This document shows positions 15,840 through 24,432 of a DNA stretch of 64,000 nt, piece after piece. Location of the stretch: positions 2,908,001-2,972,000 of the forward strand of contig CP143946.1 in the NCBI GenBank assembly GCA_036419695.1, read 5' to 3'. How positions within the stretch are numbered: the stretch's first letter is position 1; the number at the start of each line of letters is the position of its first letter. The stretch is from [Clostridium] symbiosum. Its GTDB lineage: Bacteria; Bacillota; Clostridia; Lachnospirales; Lachnospiraceae. The position numbers were made by a program, and so were the translations under genes. The notes under the pieces were generated by a model. That model ran no database searches, was not told the origin of the DNA, and was given only the letters and a program-made list of their open reading frames with translations.

Positions 15840-17801
15840 CTAATGAACGGTAAATTTCTCTGCAATGGTACCCGTATAGTAGGCATCCAGCAGTTTTTCC
15901 AGGTCTTTTATCTTTTCCTTCAGTTCCCTTCCAATGTCCGTGTCTCCCACACATTTGCGTTCCGGAACCCACTTGACCATCTTGCTGTCGGAGTGGATGT
16001 CGCTCTCATTCTCAATTGCCGCTTCCGTGGATTCAAAGGGATCGTGTGCCGCCAGAATCAGGCCGTAGGAGTTATAAATCAAGGTGTAACCGGCAATTCC
16101 CGTCTCTTTCTGGTAGGCCCTGGAAAATCCGCCGTCGATCACCAGCAGCTTTCCGTTGCATTTGATTGGGCTCTCCCCGTCTTTTGATTTGACTGGCACA
16201 TGGCCGTTGATAATATGGGCTCCCTCTTTGGCAAGGCCGAATTCCGCGAGAATCCGATCCATCACGTCCTCATTTTCCAGGAAATGATAGTACGGATTTT
16301 TAATCTCCCGGTGCGTCTCCTTCTCGGCCAGGAAATACCGCTCGAATGTGGCCATCTTGTCTTTTCCAAACAGCGGGGAATTCTCATGGAGCCAGATATA
16401 CCACATCAGGTCGCGCCCCCGCTCCCTCTCCTCCATGTCCATGGAGACAAAACCTTTTCTCACATAATTGTCCAGGATGTCATACAGGGCTTTTCCCTTA
16501 TACTTCTTCCCGTAAATCTCCACCGCCCTGAATGTGCCGTCCTCATTCAGAGGCACGCAGCCATGGTAGAGCAGGTTATTATTGTATACCTTGTAGAGAC
16601 TTCCCTTGGCAAGCAGGAACTTCATGTGCTGCTGCAGCTTTTCACAGTTGAGGAACGCCCTCTCCAGCCGGTCCATAATCTCTGCCTCCTGATCCGTAAA
16701 AGCGTATGGGTCCTTCGGATCCACGGTTGGGAAATGGCTGTCCAACAGAGTATATTCCTTCCCGTCCAGCATGATCGTCCCTTTTTCATAGTCAATCAGG
16801 TGGAGCAGGTTGCGCTGTTCCAGATGGAATTCCGGATGACGCCTGATAATCTGGCCCTCCGCCTTAAACTGGATGATGGAAATCGCCTTATGCATCTTCT
16901 GATTAATCTCCATCTCCGACGCATCATAGGTATTGCTCCCCTTTAACTGGAAACAGGTACAGGGATCATCCGCATACGTGTTCAGCGCAAAGGTGGCTAA
17001 AGGCAGCATGTTGATACCATACCCGTCCTCCAGGATATCCAGGTTGCCATATCTGGCACAGATTCGTATCACATTGGCGATGCAGCCCGCCTGACCGGCC
17101 GCCGCCCCCATCCAGAGGACGTCGTGGTTTCCCCACTGGATGTCCACCGAGTGATAGGTCATCAGCTTATCCATAATAATATGAGGTCCCGGTCCCCTGT
17201 CATAGATATCGCCCACAATGTGGAGATGATCCACTATCAGACGCTGAATCAGTTCGCTCAGGGCTATGATAAACTGTTTGGCCCGGCCCACCCTGATAAT
17301 CGTCTGGATAATCGCATCATAGTAAGATTCCTTGTCCGTCAGCTCCGCCTTCTCGGTCAGAAGCTCCTCCAGTACATAGGCAAATTCCTTCGGAAGGGCC
17401 TTGCGCACCTTGGAACGTGTGTATTTGCTCGCCGCTCTCCTGCTGACCTCAATCAGACGGTACAGCGTGATTTTATACCAGTCTTCCGGGTTAGGCTCCG
17501 TCTGCAGGATACGGCTCATCTTTTCCCTCGGATAGTAAATCAGCGTCGCAAGGGACTGTTTATCCTGACGGCTCAGCGTATTGCCGAACACATCGTCGAT
17601 TTTACGTTTCACGGCCCCGGAGCCGTTCTTAAGCACATGGGAAAATGCCTCGTATTCGCCGTGAATATCCGTCAGGAAATGCTCCGTTCCCTTGGGAAGG
17701 TTCACGATTGCCTCCAGATTAATCACCTCCGTCGACGCCGCCCCAATCGTGGGATACAGCTCCGCCAGCCATTCCAGATATCTGATCTCCAAATTTTTCA
17801 T
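15840..17801 (-). CDS. fbp: Fructose-1,6-bisphosphatase, class III
   Basis: Gluconeogenic hydrolysis of fructose-1,6-bisphosphate to fructose-6-phosphate. The 653-residue protein is the large Firmicutes-type enzyme with a calcineurin-like metallophosphatase core: DIHGEYEAFSH (about residues 45-55), GDIYDRGPGP (about 196-205) and GNHDVLWMG (about 226-234) supply metal ligands. INGHVPVKSKDGESPIKCNG near the C-terminal third is also conserved. The ATG at 17801 is chosen because AAGGAGG lies just upstream; another Met six codons earlier lacks a site. It is a single gene, between the LbH gene and cstA. Confidence 0.95.
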   Translation of the reverse strand: MKNLEIRYLEWLAELYPTIGAASTEVINLEAIVNLPKGTEHFLTDIHGEYEAFSHVLKNGSGAVKRKIDDVFGNTLSRQDKQSLATLIYYPREKMSRILQTEPNPEDWYKITLYRLIEVSRRAASKYTRSKVRKALPKEFAYVLEELLTEKAELTDKESYYDAIIQTIIRVGRAKQFIIALSELIQRLIVDHLHIVGDIYDRGPGPHIIMDKLMTYHSVDIQWGNHDVLWMGAAAGQAGCIANVIRICARYGNLDILEDGYGINMLPLATFALNTYADDPCTCFQLKGSNTYDASEMEINQKMHKAISIIQFKAEGQIIRRHPEFHLEQRNLLHLIDYEKGTIMLDGKEYTLLDSHFPTVDPKDPYAFTDQEAEIMDRLERAFLNCEKLQQHMKFLLAKGSLYKVYNNNLLYHGCVPLNEDGTFRAVEIYGKKYKGKALYDILDNYVRKGFVSMDMEERERGRDLMWYIWLHENSPLFGKDKMATFERYFLAEKETHREIKNPYYHFLENEDVMDRILAEFGLAKEGAHIINGHVPVKSKDGESPIKCNGKLLVIDGGFSRAYQKETGIAGYTLIYNSYGLILAAHDPFESTEAAIENESDIHSDSKMVKWVPERKCVGDTDIGRELKEKIKDLEKLLDAYYTGTIAEKFTVH

Positions 17802-17895
17802 AACATCCTCCTTATCCATTATGTTCTGCTGAAATCACTCCTAATGGACACCTGCCTCCCGGGCATCCGGCCGCGAAACATAAAGGTTACCGTTA

Positions 17896-18570
17896 CTAAA
17901 CCGTTTTTGCCACAACTTCGCCCTGGCGCTTGTAGATGGAATCCGGATCCACACAACCGCGCACGCTGGAAAGAGGATAAATATTGGACCATCTTCCAAT
18001 CACGGTGCCGGGGTTTAATATGGAACCGCAGCCAACCTCCACATTATCTCCAATCAGCGCCCCCACCTTTTTTCTGCCCGTCTCGATCTCACCGTCGGCG
18101 GCATGGATAGTTACAAGCAGTTTGTCGGATTTTACATTGGAGGTGATGGAACCGGCTCCCATATGGGCCTTAAATCCAAGAATCGAATCACCCACATAGT
18201 TGTAGTGCGGTACCTGAACCTTGTCAAAAAGAATCACATTCTTAAGCTCTGTGGAGTTGCCTACCACGGCGCCCTCCCCGATCAGCGCGCTGCCGCGGAT
18301 AAAGGCGCAGTGGCGCACTTCGGCATCCCTGCACACGATGGCCGGGCCGTTTAAGAACGCGGTGGGAGCCACTTTTGCAGTTTTATGCACCCAAACATTC
18401 TCTCCCCGTTTCTCATACTCGCTCTCATCCAGGCTGCCGCCGAGCTGAATCAGAAAATCGCTGATTCCCTGAAGTGCATCCCAGGGAAATTCATACTGTT
18501 CCAGATAATCTGCTGCAAGTGTATGTGTCAAATCATAGAGTTCTGCAATCTTCATCTGTTCCCGAATCAT
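17896..18570 (-). CDS. Left-handed beta-helix (hexapeptide repeat) protein
   Basis: Protein of 224 residues made of hexapeptide repeats that form a left-handed beta helix (VWVHKTAKVAPTAFLNGPAI, then IRGSALIGEGAVVGNSTELK and GALIGDNVEVGCGSILNPGT). Such domains occur in GlmU-type acyl- and nucleotidyl-transferases; here the N-terminal nucleotidyltransferase domain is absent and only a short helical start (about residues 1-55) replaces it. GlmU-like acetyltransferase activity is possible but the active-site residues cannot be confirmed. It is 45 bases after topB in the same direction. The start is placed at the second of two close ATGs for better spacing to GAGG. Confidence 0.65.
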   Translation of the reverse strand: MIREQMKIAELYDLTHTLAADYLEQYEFPWDALQGISDFLIQLGGSLDESEYEKRGENVWVHKTAKVAPTAFLNGPAIVCRDAEVRHCAFIRGSALIGEGAVVGNSTELKNVILFDKVQVPHYNYVGDSILGFKAHMGAGSITSNVKSDKLLVTIHAADGEIETGRKKVGALIGDNVEVGCGSILNPGTVIGRWSNIYPLSSVRGCVDPDSIYKRQGEVVAKTV

Positions 18571-18615
18571 AGTCATGTTCCTCTCTTTCCTGCCTGTGGT
18601 TAGAATCTGTTACTG

Positions 18616-20895
18616 TTATACCGTCATGTCTGTTTCTTCTGTATTTACTGCGGGCTTAGGGGCGTCAGCCGGTGCTGCTTTTGAAGCTTCGGCCTCCCCT
18701 GCCGTTTCTATCGCGGCCGCTGTTTCCAATGCTGCTGGCTTGCCATCTGCCGTTTTCACTTCTGCCGCCCTGGCATCCGCCGCTTTCGCCCCCGCCTTCG
18801 CACCGGTTTTTTTACTGGCCGCGGCTTTTCCCGAGCCTGTGGTTTTATAATTTTCCGATACCTGGTCAAAGATCGGCCTCAGGCCGGCCTGGTTTGCGGC
18901 TCTTACCGCATTATAGGTCCGGCCGGCCACAAAGCGTTCCAGCTTTTCCATATATTCGTCGGCGGTAATGCTGCCTTCCGCCACATAGGTAAGGCCCTTT
19001 TCCCAGCTCGCGGTGAGTTCCGGGTTCAGAAGCTGTTTAATCGAAGCTTCCACCACCTCAAAAATCACTTCACCCAGAAAGGTCGGTGTGATAACCTGGG
19101 TTTTATCGTTCAGCGACAGGTACTTGATATTGCAGAGCTTCTTAAGAATCTCGGCCCTGGTGGCACTGGTTCCGATGCCGCTTCCCTTTATCTGTGCCCG
19201 AAGCTCTTCGTCTTCAATGAGCTGTCCCGCATTCTCCATTGCCAGAATCATGGAACCCGAAGTGTAGCGTTTCGGCGGGGAAGTCTCCCCTTCCTTTATA
19301 TTCAGTGCATCCAGGGATACAGAAGTGCCTTTTTTCATTTTTTCAAGCATTGCGATAAATTCGGGGCTGGATGAATCCAGAACCACCTCGCCCGCCTGCT
19401 CTTCTTTCCCGGCTCCCGCCGTCTCCCCGCCTTCACCGGAATTATCCTGCGCATTTGCATTCTTTTTCCTGGCCTGGCCCGACATGTCGGCCACCTTCAG
19501 GTAACCCTGATCTTTCAGGACCTTGAAGCTGGCGAAGAAATGCTCATTCTGTGAGACGATCTCCACCGAATATTTCTGGTAAACAGCCGGCGGAAAAAAG
19601 ATACTTAAGAAACGTCTTACAATCACCTGATAAATCCTGGCATTCAGTTCCGAAAGCCCTCTAAGTGCCCCCAGGCCCTGTCCCGTCGGAACGATCGCGT
19701 AGTGATCGGTGATCTGCTTGTCATTGACATACCGCGTTTTGGCAATTCCCTTATAGGTGCCTAAGTCAAGCGCTTCTTTCGCAAACTCGGCGCACGGCCC
19801 GTAATTCTTCAGTCCGCCGATATTTTTATGAATCTCCTTCGCAACCGCGGTGGAGAGAACCCTGGCATCCGTTCTCGGATAGGTTACAAGCTTTTTCTCA
19901 TACAGTTCCTGGACCGATTTAAGGGTCTGGTCGGGACTGATTTTAAACATCTTGGAGCAGTCATTCTGAAGCTCCGCCAGGTTATATAAAAGAGGAGGAT
20001 TCTTTGTCTCTTTCTTCTTATCGATGGCTGCGATAACGCCCTCCATCGGTTCTTTGGAAGAGAGATAGTTTATCAGTTCCTCCGCGTCTTTCCGTTCCTT
20101 AAACCCGTTCTCTTTATAGAGACAGGGATGGTTAAAGTATTTGGATCCTTCTACCGCCTTCCATTCGCCGTCGAGTGTGAATCCCTCCGGGCCGAATGTG
20201 CCGATGACACGGTAAAACGGGGTCTTCACAAAGTCCCTGACCTCCCGCTCCCTCCGCACTACCATTCCGAGGACGCAGGTCATTACACGGCCGACGGACA
20301 CAACGGTCCTGTCCGTGCGCATATAGTTTGAAATGGAAGGGCCGTATTTCAGCGTCAGCGCCCTGGAAAAGTTAATTCCCATCAGGTAGTCTTCCTTGGC
20401 CCTCAGATAGGCCGAGGACGCCAGGTTGTCATATTCGGACAAATCCTTTGCCTCCCTGATTCCGCGCAGTATTTCCTCTTCCGTCTGCGAGTCAATCCAG
20501 ACCCGTTTCTGTTTCTTGTCCTTAATCCCGGCCATCTGTGCCACGAGACGGTAGATATACTCCCCCTCCCGCCCGGAGTCGGTACAGACGTAAATGGTGT
20601 CCACATCGTCCCGGTTCAGAAGGCCGCTTACAATCTTAAACTGTTTTTCAACATTCTCAATTACCTGATATTTAAACTCTTTTGGGAGAAAAGGAAGCGT
20701 CTGGAGGCTCCATCTCTTATATTTTATGTCATAGGCCTCCGGATAACTCATTGTAACAAGATGTCCCACACACCAGGTCACAACCGCATTCTCCGATTCG
20801 ATATAGCCGTCGTTCGCCCTGCCCGAAACCTTCAGCGCATTGGCAAATTCTCTGGCCACACTCGGTTTTTCTGCTATGTATAATGATTTTGACAT
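18616..20895 (-). CDS. topB: DNA topoisomerase III
   Basis: Type IA topoisomerase of 759 residues for decatenation and recombination intermediates. The Toprim domain begins MSKSLYIAEKPSVAREFANAL, with DSGREGEYI supplying acidic residues (about 104-112). The active-site tyrosine lies in TYPRTDARVLS (about 340-350). A low-complexity tail rich in Ala and Lys occupies the last 70 residues (KAAASKKTGAKAGAKAADAR...), with no zinc fingers. ATG 20895 is used; an in-frame GTG four codons upstream is less likely. Chromosomal topB copies are usual in clostridia, and no conjugative genes surround it. Confidence 0.93.
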   Translation of the reverse strand: MSKSLYIAEKPSVAREFANALKVSGRANDGYIESENAVVTWCVGHLVTMSYPEAYDIKYKRWSLQTLPFLPKEFKYQVIENVEKQFKIVSGLLNRDDVDTIYVCTDSGREGEYIYRLVAQMAGIKDKKQKRVWIDSQTEEEILRGIREAKDLSEYDNLASSAYLRAKEDYLMGINFSRALTLKYGPSISNYMRTDRTVVSVGRVMTCVLGMVVRREREVRDFVKTPFYRVIGTFGPEGFTLDGEWKAVEGSKYFNHPCLYKENGFKERKDAEELINYLSSKEPMEGVIAAIDKKKETKNPPLLYNLAELQNDCSKMFKISPDQTLKSVQELYEKKLVTYPRTDARVLSTAVAKEIHKNIGGLKNYGPCAEFAKEALDLGTYKGIAKTRYVNDKQITDHYAIVPTGQGLGALRGLSELNARIYQVIVRRFLSIFFPPAVYQKYSVEIVSQNEHFFASFKVLKDQGYLKVADMSGQARKKNANAQDNSGEGGETAGAGKEEQAGEVVLDSSSPEFIAMLEKMKKGTSVSLDALNIKEGETSPPKRYTSGSMILAMENAGQLIEDEELRAQIKGSGIGTSATRAEILKKLCNIKYLSLNDKTQVITPTFLGEVIFEVVEASIKQLLNPELTASWEKGLTYVAEGSITADEYMEKLERFVAGRTYNAVRAANQAGLRPIFDQVSENYKTTGSGKAAASKKTGAKAGAKAADARAAEVKTADGKPAALETAAAIETAGEAEASKAAPADAPKPAVNTEETDMTV

Positions 20896-20954
20896 TCCAT
20901 TCCCCACATTCTGTAGATATATATGTAATGATTCCGTACTTTCAAAGCCGGAGT

Positions 20955-21896
20955 TTAAACCTCCGCCGCCTCTTCCTGCCTTTTCAGTTTCCCGGATTTC
21001 TTACCGCCCGACGATTTATGCTCCGCCAGAATTGCCGCCGCAAACATCAGCCCGCATCCCACGAGCATCCTGGGCGTTACCGGCTCACTGAGGAAAATCA
21101 CCGAAAACACCAGTCCGAACACTGATTCAAAAGAGAGCAGGATCGATGATGTGCTTGCGCTCAGATAGGTCTGTCCCACGGTCTGGAGCAGGAAACAAAG
21201 CATGCTTGAAACAAGTCCCAGGTACAGAATAGATAAAAGCATTCCTCTGTCCGCGAAGACGCTCAAATCACAGGAGCCCTCAAACGTAAAGGCCATAAGC
21301 CAGGAAATCACGGCGCAGGAGCCCATCTGGACCACCGTCAGTTTAATCGGATCGTAAACCATGGTATACCGATCGATGAAAACCATATGAAGGGCAAAGC
21401 AAAAGCCGCAGATAAAGGTCAAAAAGTCACCATAATTGACCGTCAGGTCGCCCTTCAGAGAAAGGAGCGCCAGGCCGACCACCGCAATACAGGCGGCAAT
21501 GATGTTATTTCTCGTTGGTTTTACTTTATTAAAAAGCCAGTGCAGAAAAGGAACAATTATGACGTACAGCGTCGTGATAAACGCATTCTTGCTGGCAGTC
21601 GTAAACTTCAGCCCATAGGTCTGGAAATAATAGCTGATAAACAGGAGAAAACCCAGCAGGGTGCCGCAGACGATATCGGCCCGGGTCATTGTCTTCACAT
21701 GTTTCCTGAAAATAATCATAAGTCCAGCCGTCGCAATCGTAAATCTGTATGCCAGAAGATACGTCGGTTTGATTATGTCCATTGAGTTTTTCATGACTAC
21801 AAACGCGCTGCCCCATACAATCGTTACAAACATAAGTCCGGCTGAAGCTAAAGCCGTAACCTTCCTGTTATTTATCTTCCCCTCTGTCGCTCCCAT
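20955..21896 (-). CDS. DMT-family (EamA) transporter
   Basis: Integral membrane protein of 313 residues with ten predicted helices in two EamA repeats (first from LASAGLMFVTIVWGSAFVVM, second from about residue 155). The GSAFV and YRF motifs are typical of drug/metabolite exporters of the RhaT/YdcZ kind; substrate is unknown. The C-terminus is lysine-rich. The start at 21896 is one of three possible in-frame ATGs close to GGAGG, so a few residues are uncertain. It stands 136 bases downstream of galM, beyond the galM terminator. Confidence 0.82.
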   Translation of the reverse strand: MGATEGKINNRKVTALASAGLMFVTIVWGSAFVVMKNSMDIIKPTYLLAYRFTIATAGLMIIFRKHVKTMTRADIVCGTLLGFLLFISYYFQTYGLKFTTASKNAFITTLYVIIVPFLHWLFNKVKPTRNNIIAACIAVVGLALLSLKGDLTVNYGDFLTFICGFCFALHMVFIDRYTMVYDPIKLTVVQMGSCAVISWLMAFTFEGSCDLSVFADRGMLLSILYLGLVSSMLCFLLQTVGQTYLSASTSSILLSFESVFGLVFSVIFLSEPVTPRMLVGCGLMFAAAILAEHKSSGGKKSGKLKRQEEAAEV

Positions 21897-21970
21897 TTTC
21901 TGTTTCATCCTCCGCAATGTTATTGTCCACACCCAGCTTGAACTGGCCGTCATGCCCAGGCTTTCTCAAA

Positions 21971-22020
21971 AATACAGGGCTGCAGCTTCTGCCGGACGGC
22001 CCTTTACTGCATCCCTGTAT
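21971..22020 (-). terminator. Terminator of galM
   Basis: On the minus strand ATACAGGGATGCAG pairs with CTGCAGCCCTGTAT (one mismatch) and is followed by TTTTTG, 13 bases after the galM stop. Confidence 0.8.
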
Positions 22021-22032
22021 CCATGTACTGAT

Positions 22033-23088
22033 TTATTCTATCATAAATTTATAAATTGTGGTAGTCCTATATTCTTTTCCCTCTTTCAAAACAGGGGACG
22101 GATAATCCGGCATATTGACCGCATTGGGATAATACTGGGTCTCGAAGCAGTATCCCTGGCGTGGGCCGTACAGCACGCCTTCTTTCCCCGGAATCTCCGG
22201 CTCCAGATAATTGGCGGTATAGAACTGGATGCCCGGAAGGTCCGTATAGACCTCCATTGCGCGTCCGCTCTTTTCATCCCAGGCCTTGGCCGAGAGCGAC
22301 AGTTTCCCAGGCTCATGATTCAGGACCCAGTTGTGGTCATAGCCGTGGCCGAACCGGATCTGCTCACAGTCCGCGTCGATGTCGCGGCCGATTGGTTTCT
22401 TTACGGTGAAATCCATCGGACTTCCCGCCACCGGCCGGAGCTCCCCGTAAGGGATGGCCACATCGTCCGTAGGAGTGTAACGGTCCGCATCGATCCACAC
22501 AAGCTGATCCATGGCGCTTCCGCTCTTATGGCCTGCAAGGTTAAAGTAACTGTGGTTTGTCATATTGGCAATGGTGTCCTGATCGCAGACCATATGGTAG
22601 CGGATCTTCAGCTCATTTTCCTCCGTCAGCGTGTAGACTACGGAAATCCTCGCATTGCCCGGATATCCCTGGTCCCCGTCGGGGCTTAAGAGGGAAAATG
22701 TGATGGACGTCCCATCCTCCTCTTCGGTCACCTCGGTATCCCAGATTCTGTTTCTGTAGAAATCGGGTCCGCTGTGAAGGTTGTTGGGGCCATTGTTGGC
22801 CTCCAATTTATAAGTCACTCCGTTTAATGTAAACTCTGCCTTTCCGATGCGGTTGGCGTTTCTCCCGACGATCTCGCCCAGATGGCCGCCGTTACCCAGA
22901 CACGCCTCGATCGTGTCGTATCCGAGCACTACATCCGCCAGCTCTCCGTCCCGTCCGGGAACAAGCATGGAGGACCAGATTCCTCCCAGATCCAGAAAGG
23001 ATGCGGAAAGTCCATTTTTATTGGCCAGCGTATACTGGGTCACGCTTCTTCCGTCTGACAGTTCACCAAATTTTACTTTTTTATACAT
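22033..23088 (-). CDS. galM: Aldose 1-epimerase
   Basis: Interconverts alpha and beta anomers of aldohexoses. The 351-residue protein shows NRIGKAEFTLNGVTYKLEAN, then NNLHSGPDFYRNRIWD (His of the active site), TNHSYFNLAGHKSG (second catalytic His region, about 172-185) and GIQFYTANYLEP. The ATG at 23088 is one base after the asd stop, with GAGGGG (inside the end of asd) as RBS, so the two are translationally coupled. No galactose genes accompany it. Pairing with asd is unusual functionally. Confidence 0.92.
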   Translation of the reverse strand: MYKKVKFGELSDGRSVTQYTLANKNGLSASFLDLGGIWSSMLVPGRDGELADVVLGYDTIEACLGNGGHLGEIVGRNANRIGKAEFTLNGVTYKLEANNGPNNLHSGPDFYRNRIWDTEVTEEEDGTSITFSLLSPDGDQGYPGNARISVVYTLTEENELKIRYHMVCDQDTIANMTNHSYFNLAGHKSGSAMDQLVWIDADRYTPTDDVAIPYGELRPVAGSPMDFTVKKPIGRDIDADCEQIRFGHGYDHNWVLNHEPGKLSLSAKAWDEKSGRAMEVYTDLPGIQFYTANYLEPEIPGKEGVLYGPRQGYCFETQYYPNAVNMPDYPSPVLKEGKEYRTTTIYKFMIE

Positions 23089-23089
23089 A

Positions 23090-24181
23090 TTATTTCCCCT
23101 CAATATATCCCTGGGCTGTCAGAAGCTCCGCACAGAGAACGGCTCCGCCTGCGGCGCCTCTCAATGTGTTGTGGGAAAGCCCGACAAACTTCCAGTCATA
23201 AACCGTGTCTTCCCTCAGACGGCCGACGGAAACTCCCATGCCATTTTCAAAGTTGACATCCAGCTTGACCTGAGGACGGTTATCCTCCTCCAGATACTGG
23301 ATAAACTGCTTCGGCGCACTCGGAAGTTCCATCTCCTGAGGAAGGCCTTTAAAGTTCACAAGCTTCTCAATCAGCTGCTCTTTCGTTGGTTTCTTTCTGA
23401 ATTTCACAAATACGGCGGCCGTATGTCCGTCCAGAACCGGCACGCGGATGCACTGGCAGGTAATGACAGGTCCGTCTGCTTTCACAATCTCACCGTCTTT
23501 AATCTCGCCCCAGAGTCTGAGCGGCTCCTGCTCACTCTTTTCTTCCTCGCCGCCGATGTATGGGATAATATTCTCCACCATCTCAGGCCAGTCTTTAAAG
23601 GTTTTTCCTGCGCCGGAGATTGCCTGGTATGTAGTGGCAACCACCTCATACGGCTCGAATTCTTTCCATGCGGTCAGAACCGGAGCGTAGCTCTGGATGG
23701 AGCAGTTTGGTTTTACAGCGACAAAGCCTCTCTTTGTTCCAAGGCGTTTTTTCTGGAATTCAATTACTTTGAAGTGTTCCGGATTGATCTCCGGCACTAC
23801 CATCGGGACGTCCGGTGTCCAGCGATGGGCGCTGTTATTGGAAACAACCGGTGTCTCAGCCTTGGCATAGGCATCCTCGATTGCTCGGATCTCTTCTTTC
23901 GTCATATCAACGGCGCTGAAGACAAAATCTACGGCTGCGGCAACCTTTTCCACTTCGTTGACATTCATCACAACCATATTTTTTACAGATTCCGGCATTG
24001 GCGTCTGCATCTTCCAGCGGCCGCCGACTGCTTCTTCGTATGTTCTGCCTGCCGATCTGGGGCTCGCTGCCACTGCAGTTACCTCATACCACGGATGTTC
24101 AGCCAAAAGTGTAATAAAACGCTGTCCTACCATTCCTGTTGCGCCTAAAACGCCTACACGTAATTTCTTCTTCATTTCCAT
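23090..24181 (-). CDS. asd: Aspartate-semialdehyde dehydrogenase
   Basis: Reduces aspartyl-phosphate to aspartate semialdehyde for Lys, Thr, Met and diaminopimelate synthesis. The 363-residue protein has the NADP-binding GVLGATGMVGQRF (about 10-22), the catalytic cysteine in VKPNCSIQSY and GAGKTF near the substrate site. This is the archaeal/fungal-like subtype found in many clostridia. GAGGAG precedes the ATG at 24181. The upstream 250 bases hold GC-rich possible hairpins; I could not identify a lysine riboswitch. Confidence 0.93.
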   Translation of the reverse strand: MEMKKKLRVGVLGATGMVGQRFITLLAEHPWYEVTAVAASPRSAGRTYEEAVGGRWKMQTPMPESVKNMVVMNVNEVEKVAAAVDFVFSAVDMTKEEIRAIEDAYAKAETPVVSNNSAHRWTPDVPMVVPEINPEHFKVIEFQKKRLGTKRGFVAVKPNCSIQSYAPVLTAWKEFEPYEVVATTYQAISGAGKTFKDWPEMVENIIPYIGGEEEKSEQEPLRLWGEIKDGEIVKADGPVITCQCIRVPVLDGHTAAVFVKFRKKPTKEQLIEKLVNFKGLPQEMELPSAPKQFIQYLEEDNRPQVKLDVNFENGMGVSVGRLREDTVYDWKFVGLSHNTLRGAAGGAVLCAELLTAQGYIEGK

Positions 24182-24432
24182 AGCGATTCTCCTCATTCCC
24201 GAATTCGATTCCCGTAACTGTCCACTGTCTTTCCAGTTACCGGCGCCCCTCTTTAGTATGCCGGGGATTCCCTGCAGTGATCCGGTGCGCGCACAGTCCG
24301 CCGGTTCCCGGAGAGCGGTGCGGCGTAACGAATCATAACATTAACGTATATCCTATACCAATTCGCAGAAAAAATCAACATTTTTCCGCAAAGAAAATAC
24401 ATTTGTCTTTCCATGACAAACATTTCAATGAT

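Noticed and set aside
18616..20895. topB as part of an integrative conjugative element
   Set aside because: No relaxase, coupling protein, integrase or type IV secretion genes in the neighbourhood; flanks are housekeeping genes.
24182..24432. Possible lysine riboswitch in the asd leader
   Set aside because: AGAGGGGCG looks like the start of an L box, but the remaining conserved segments were not found; only generic GC-rich stems are visible.
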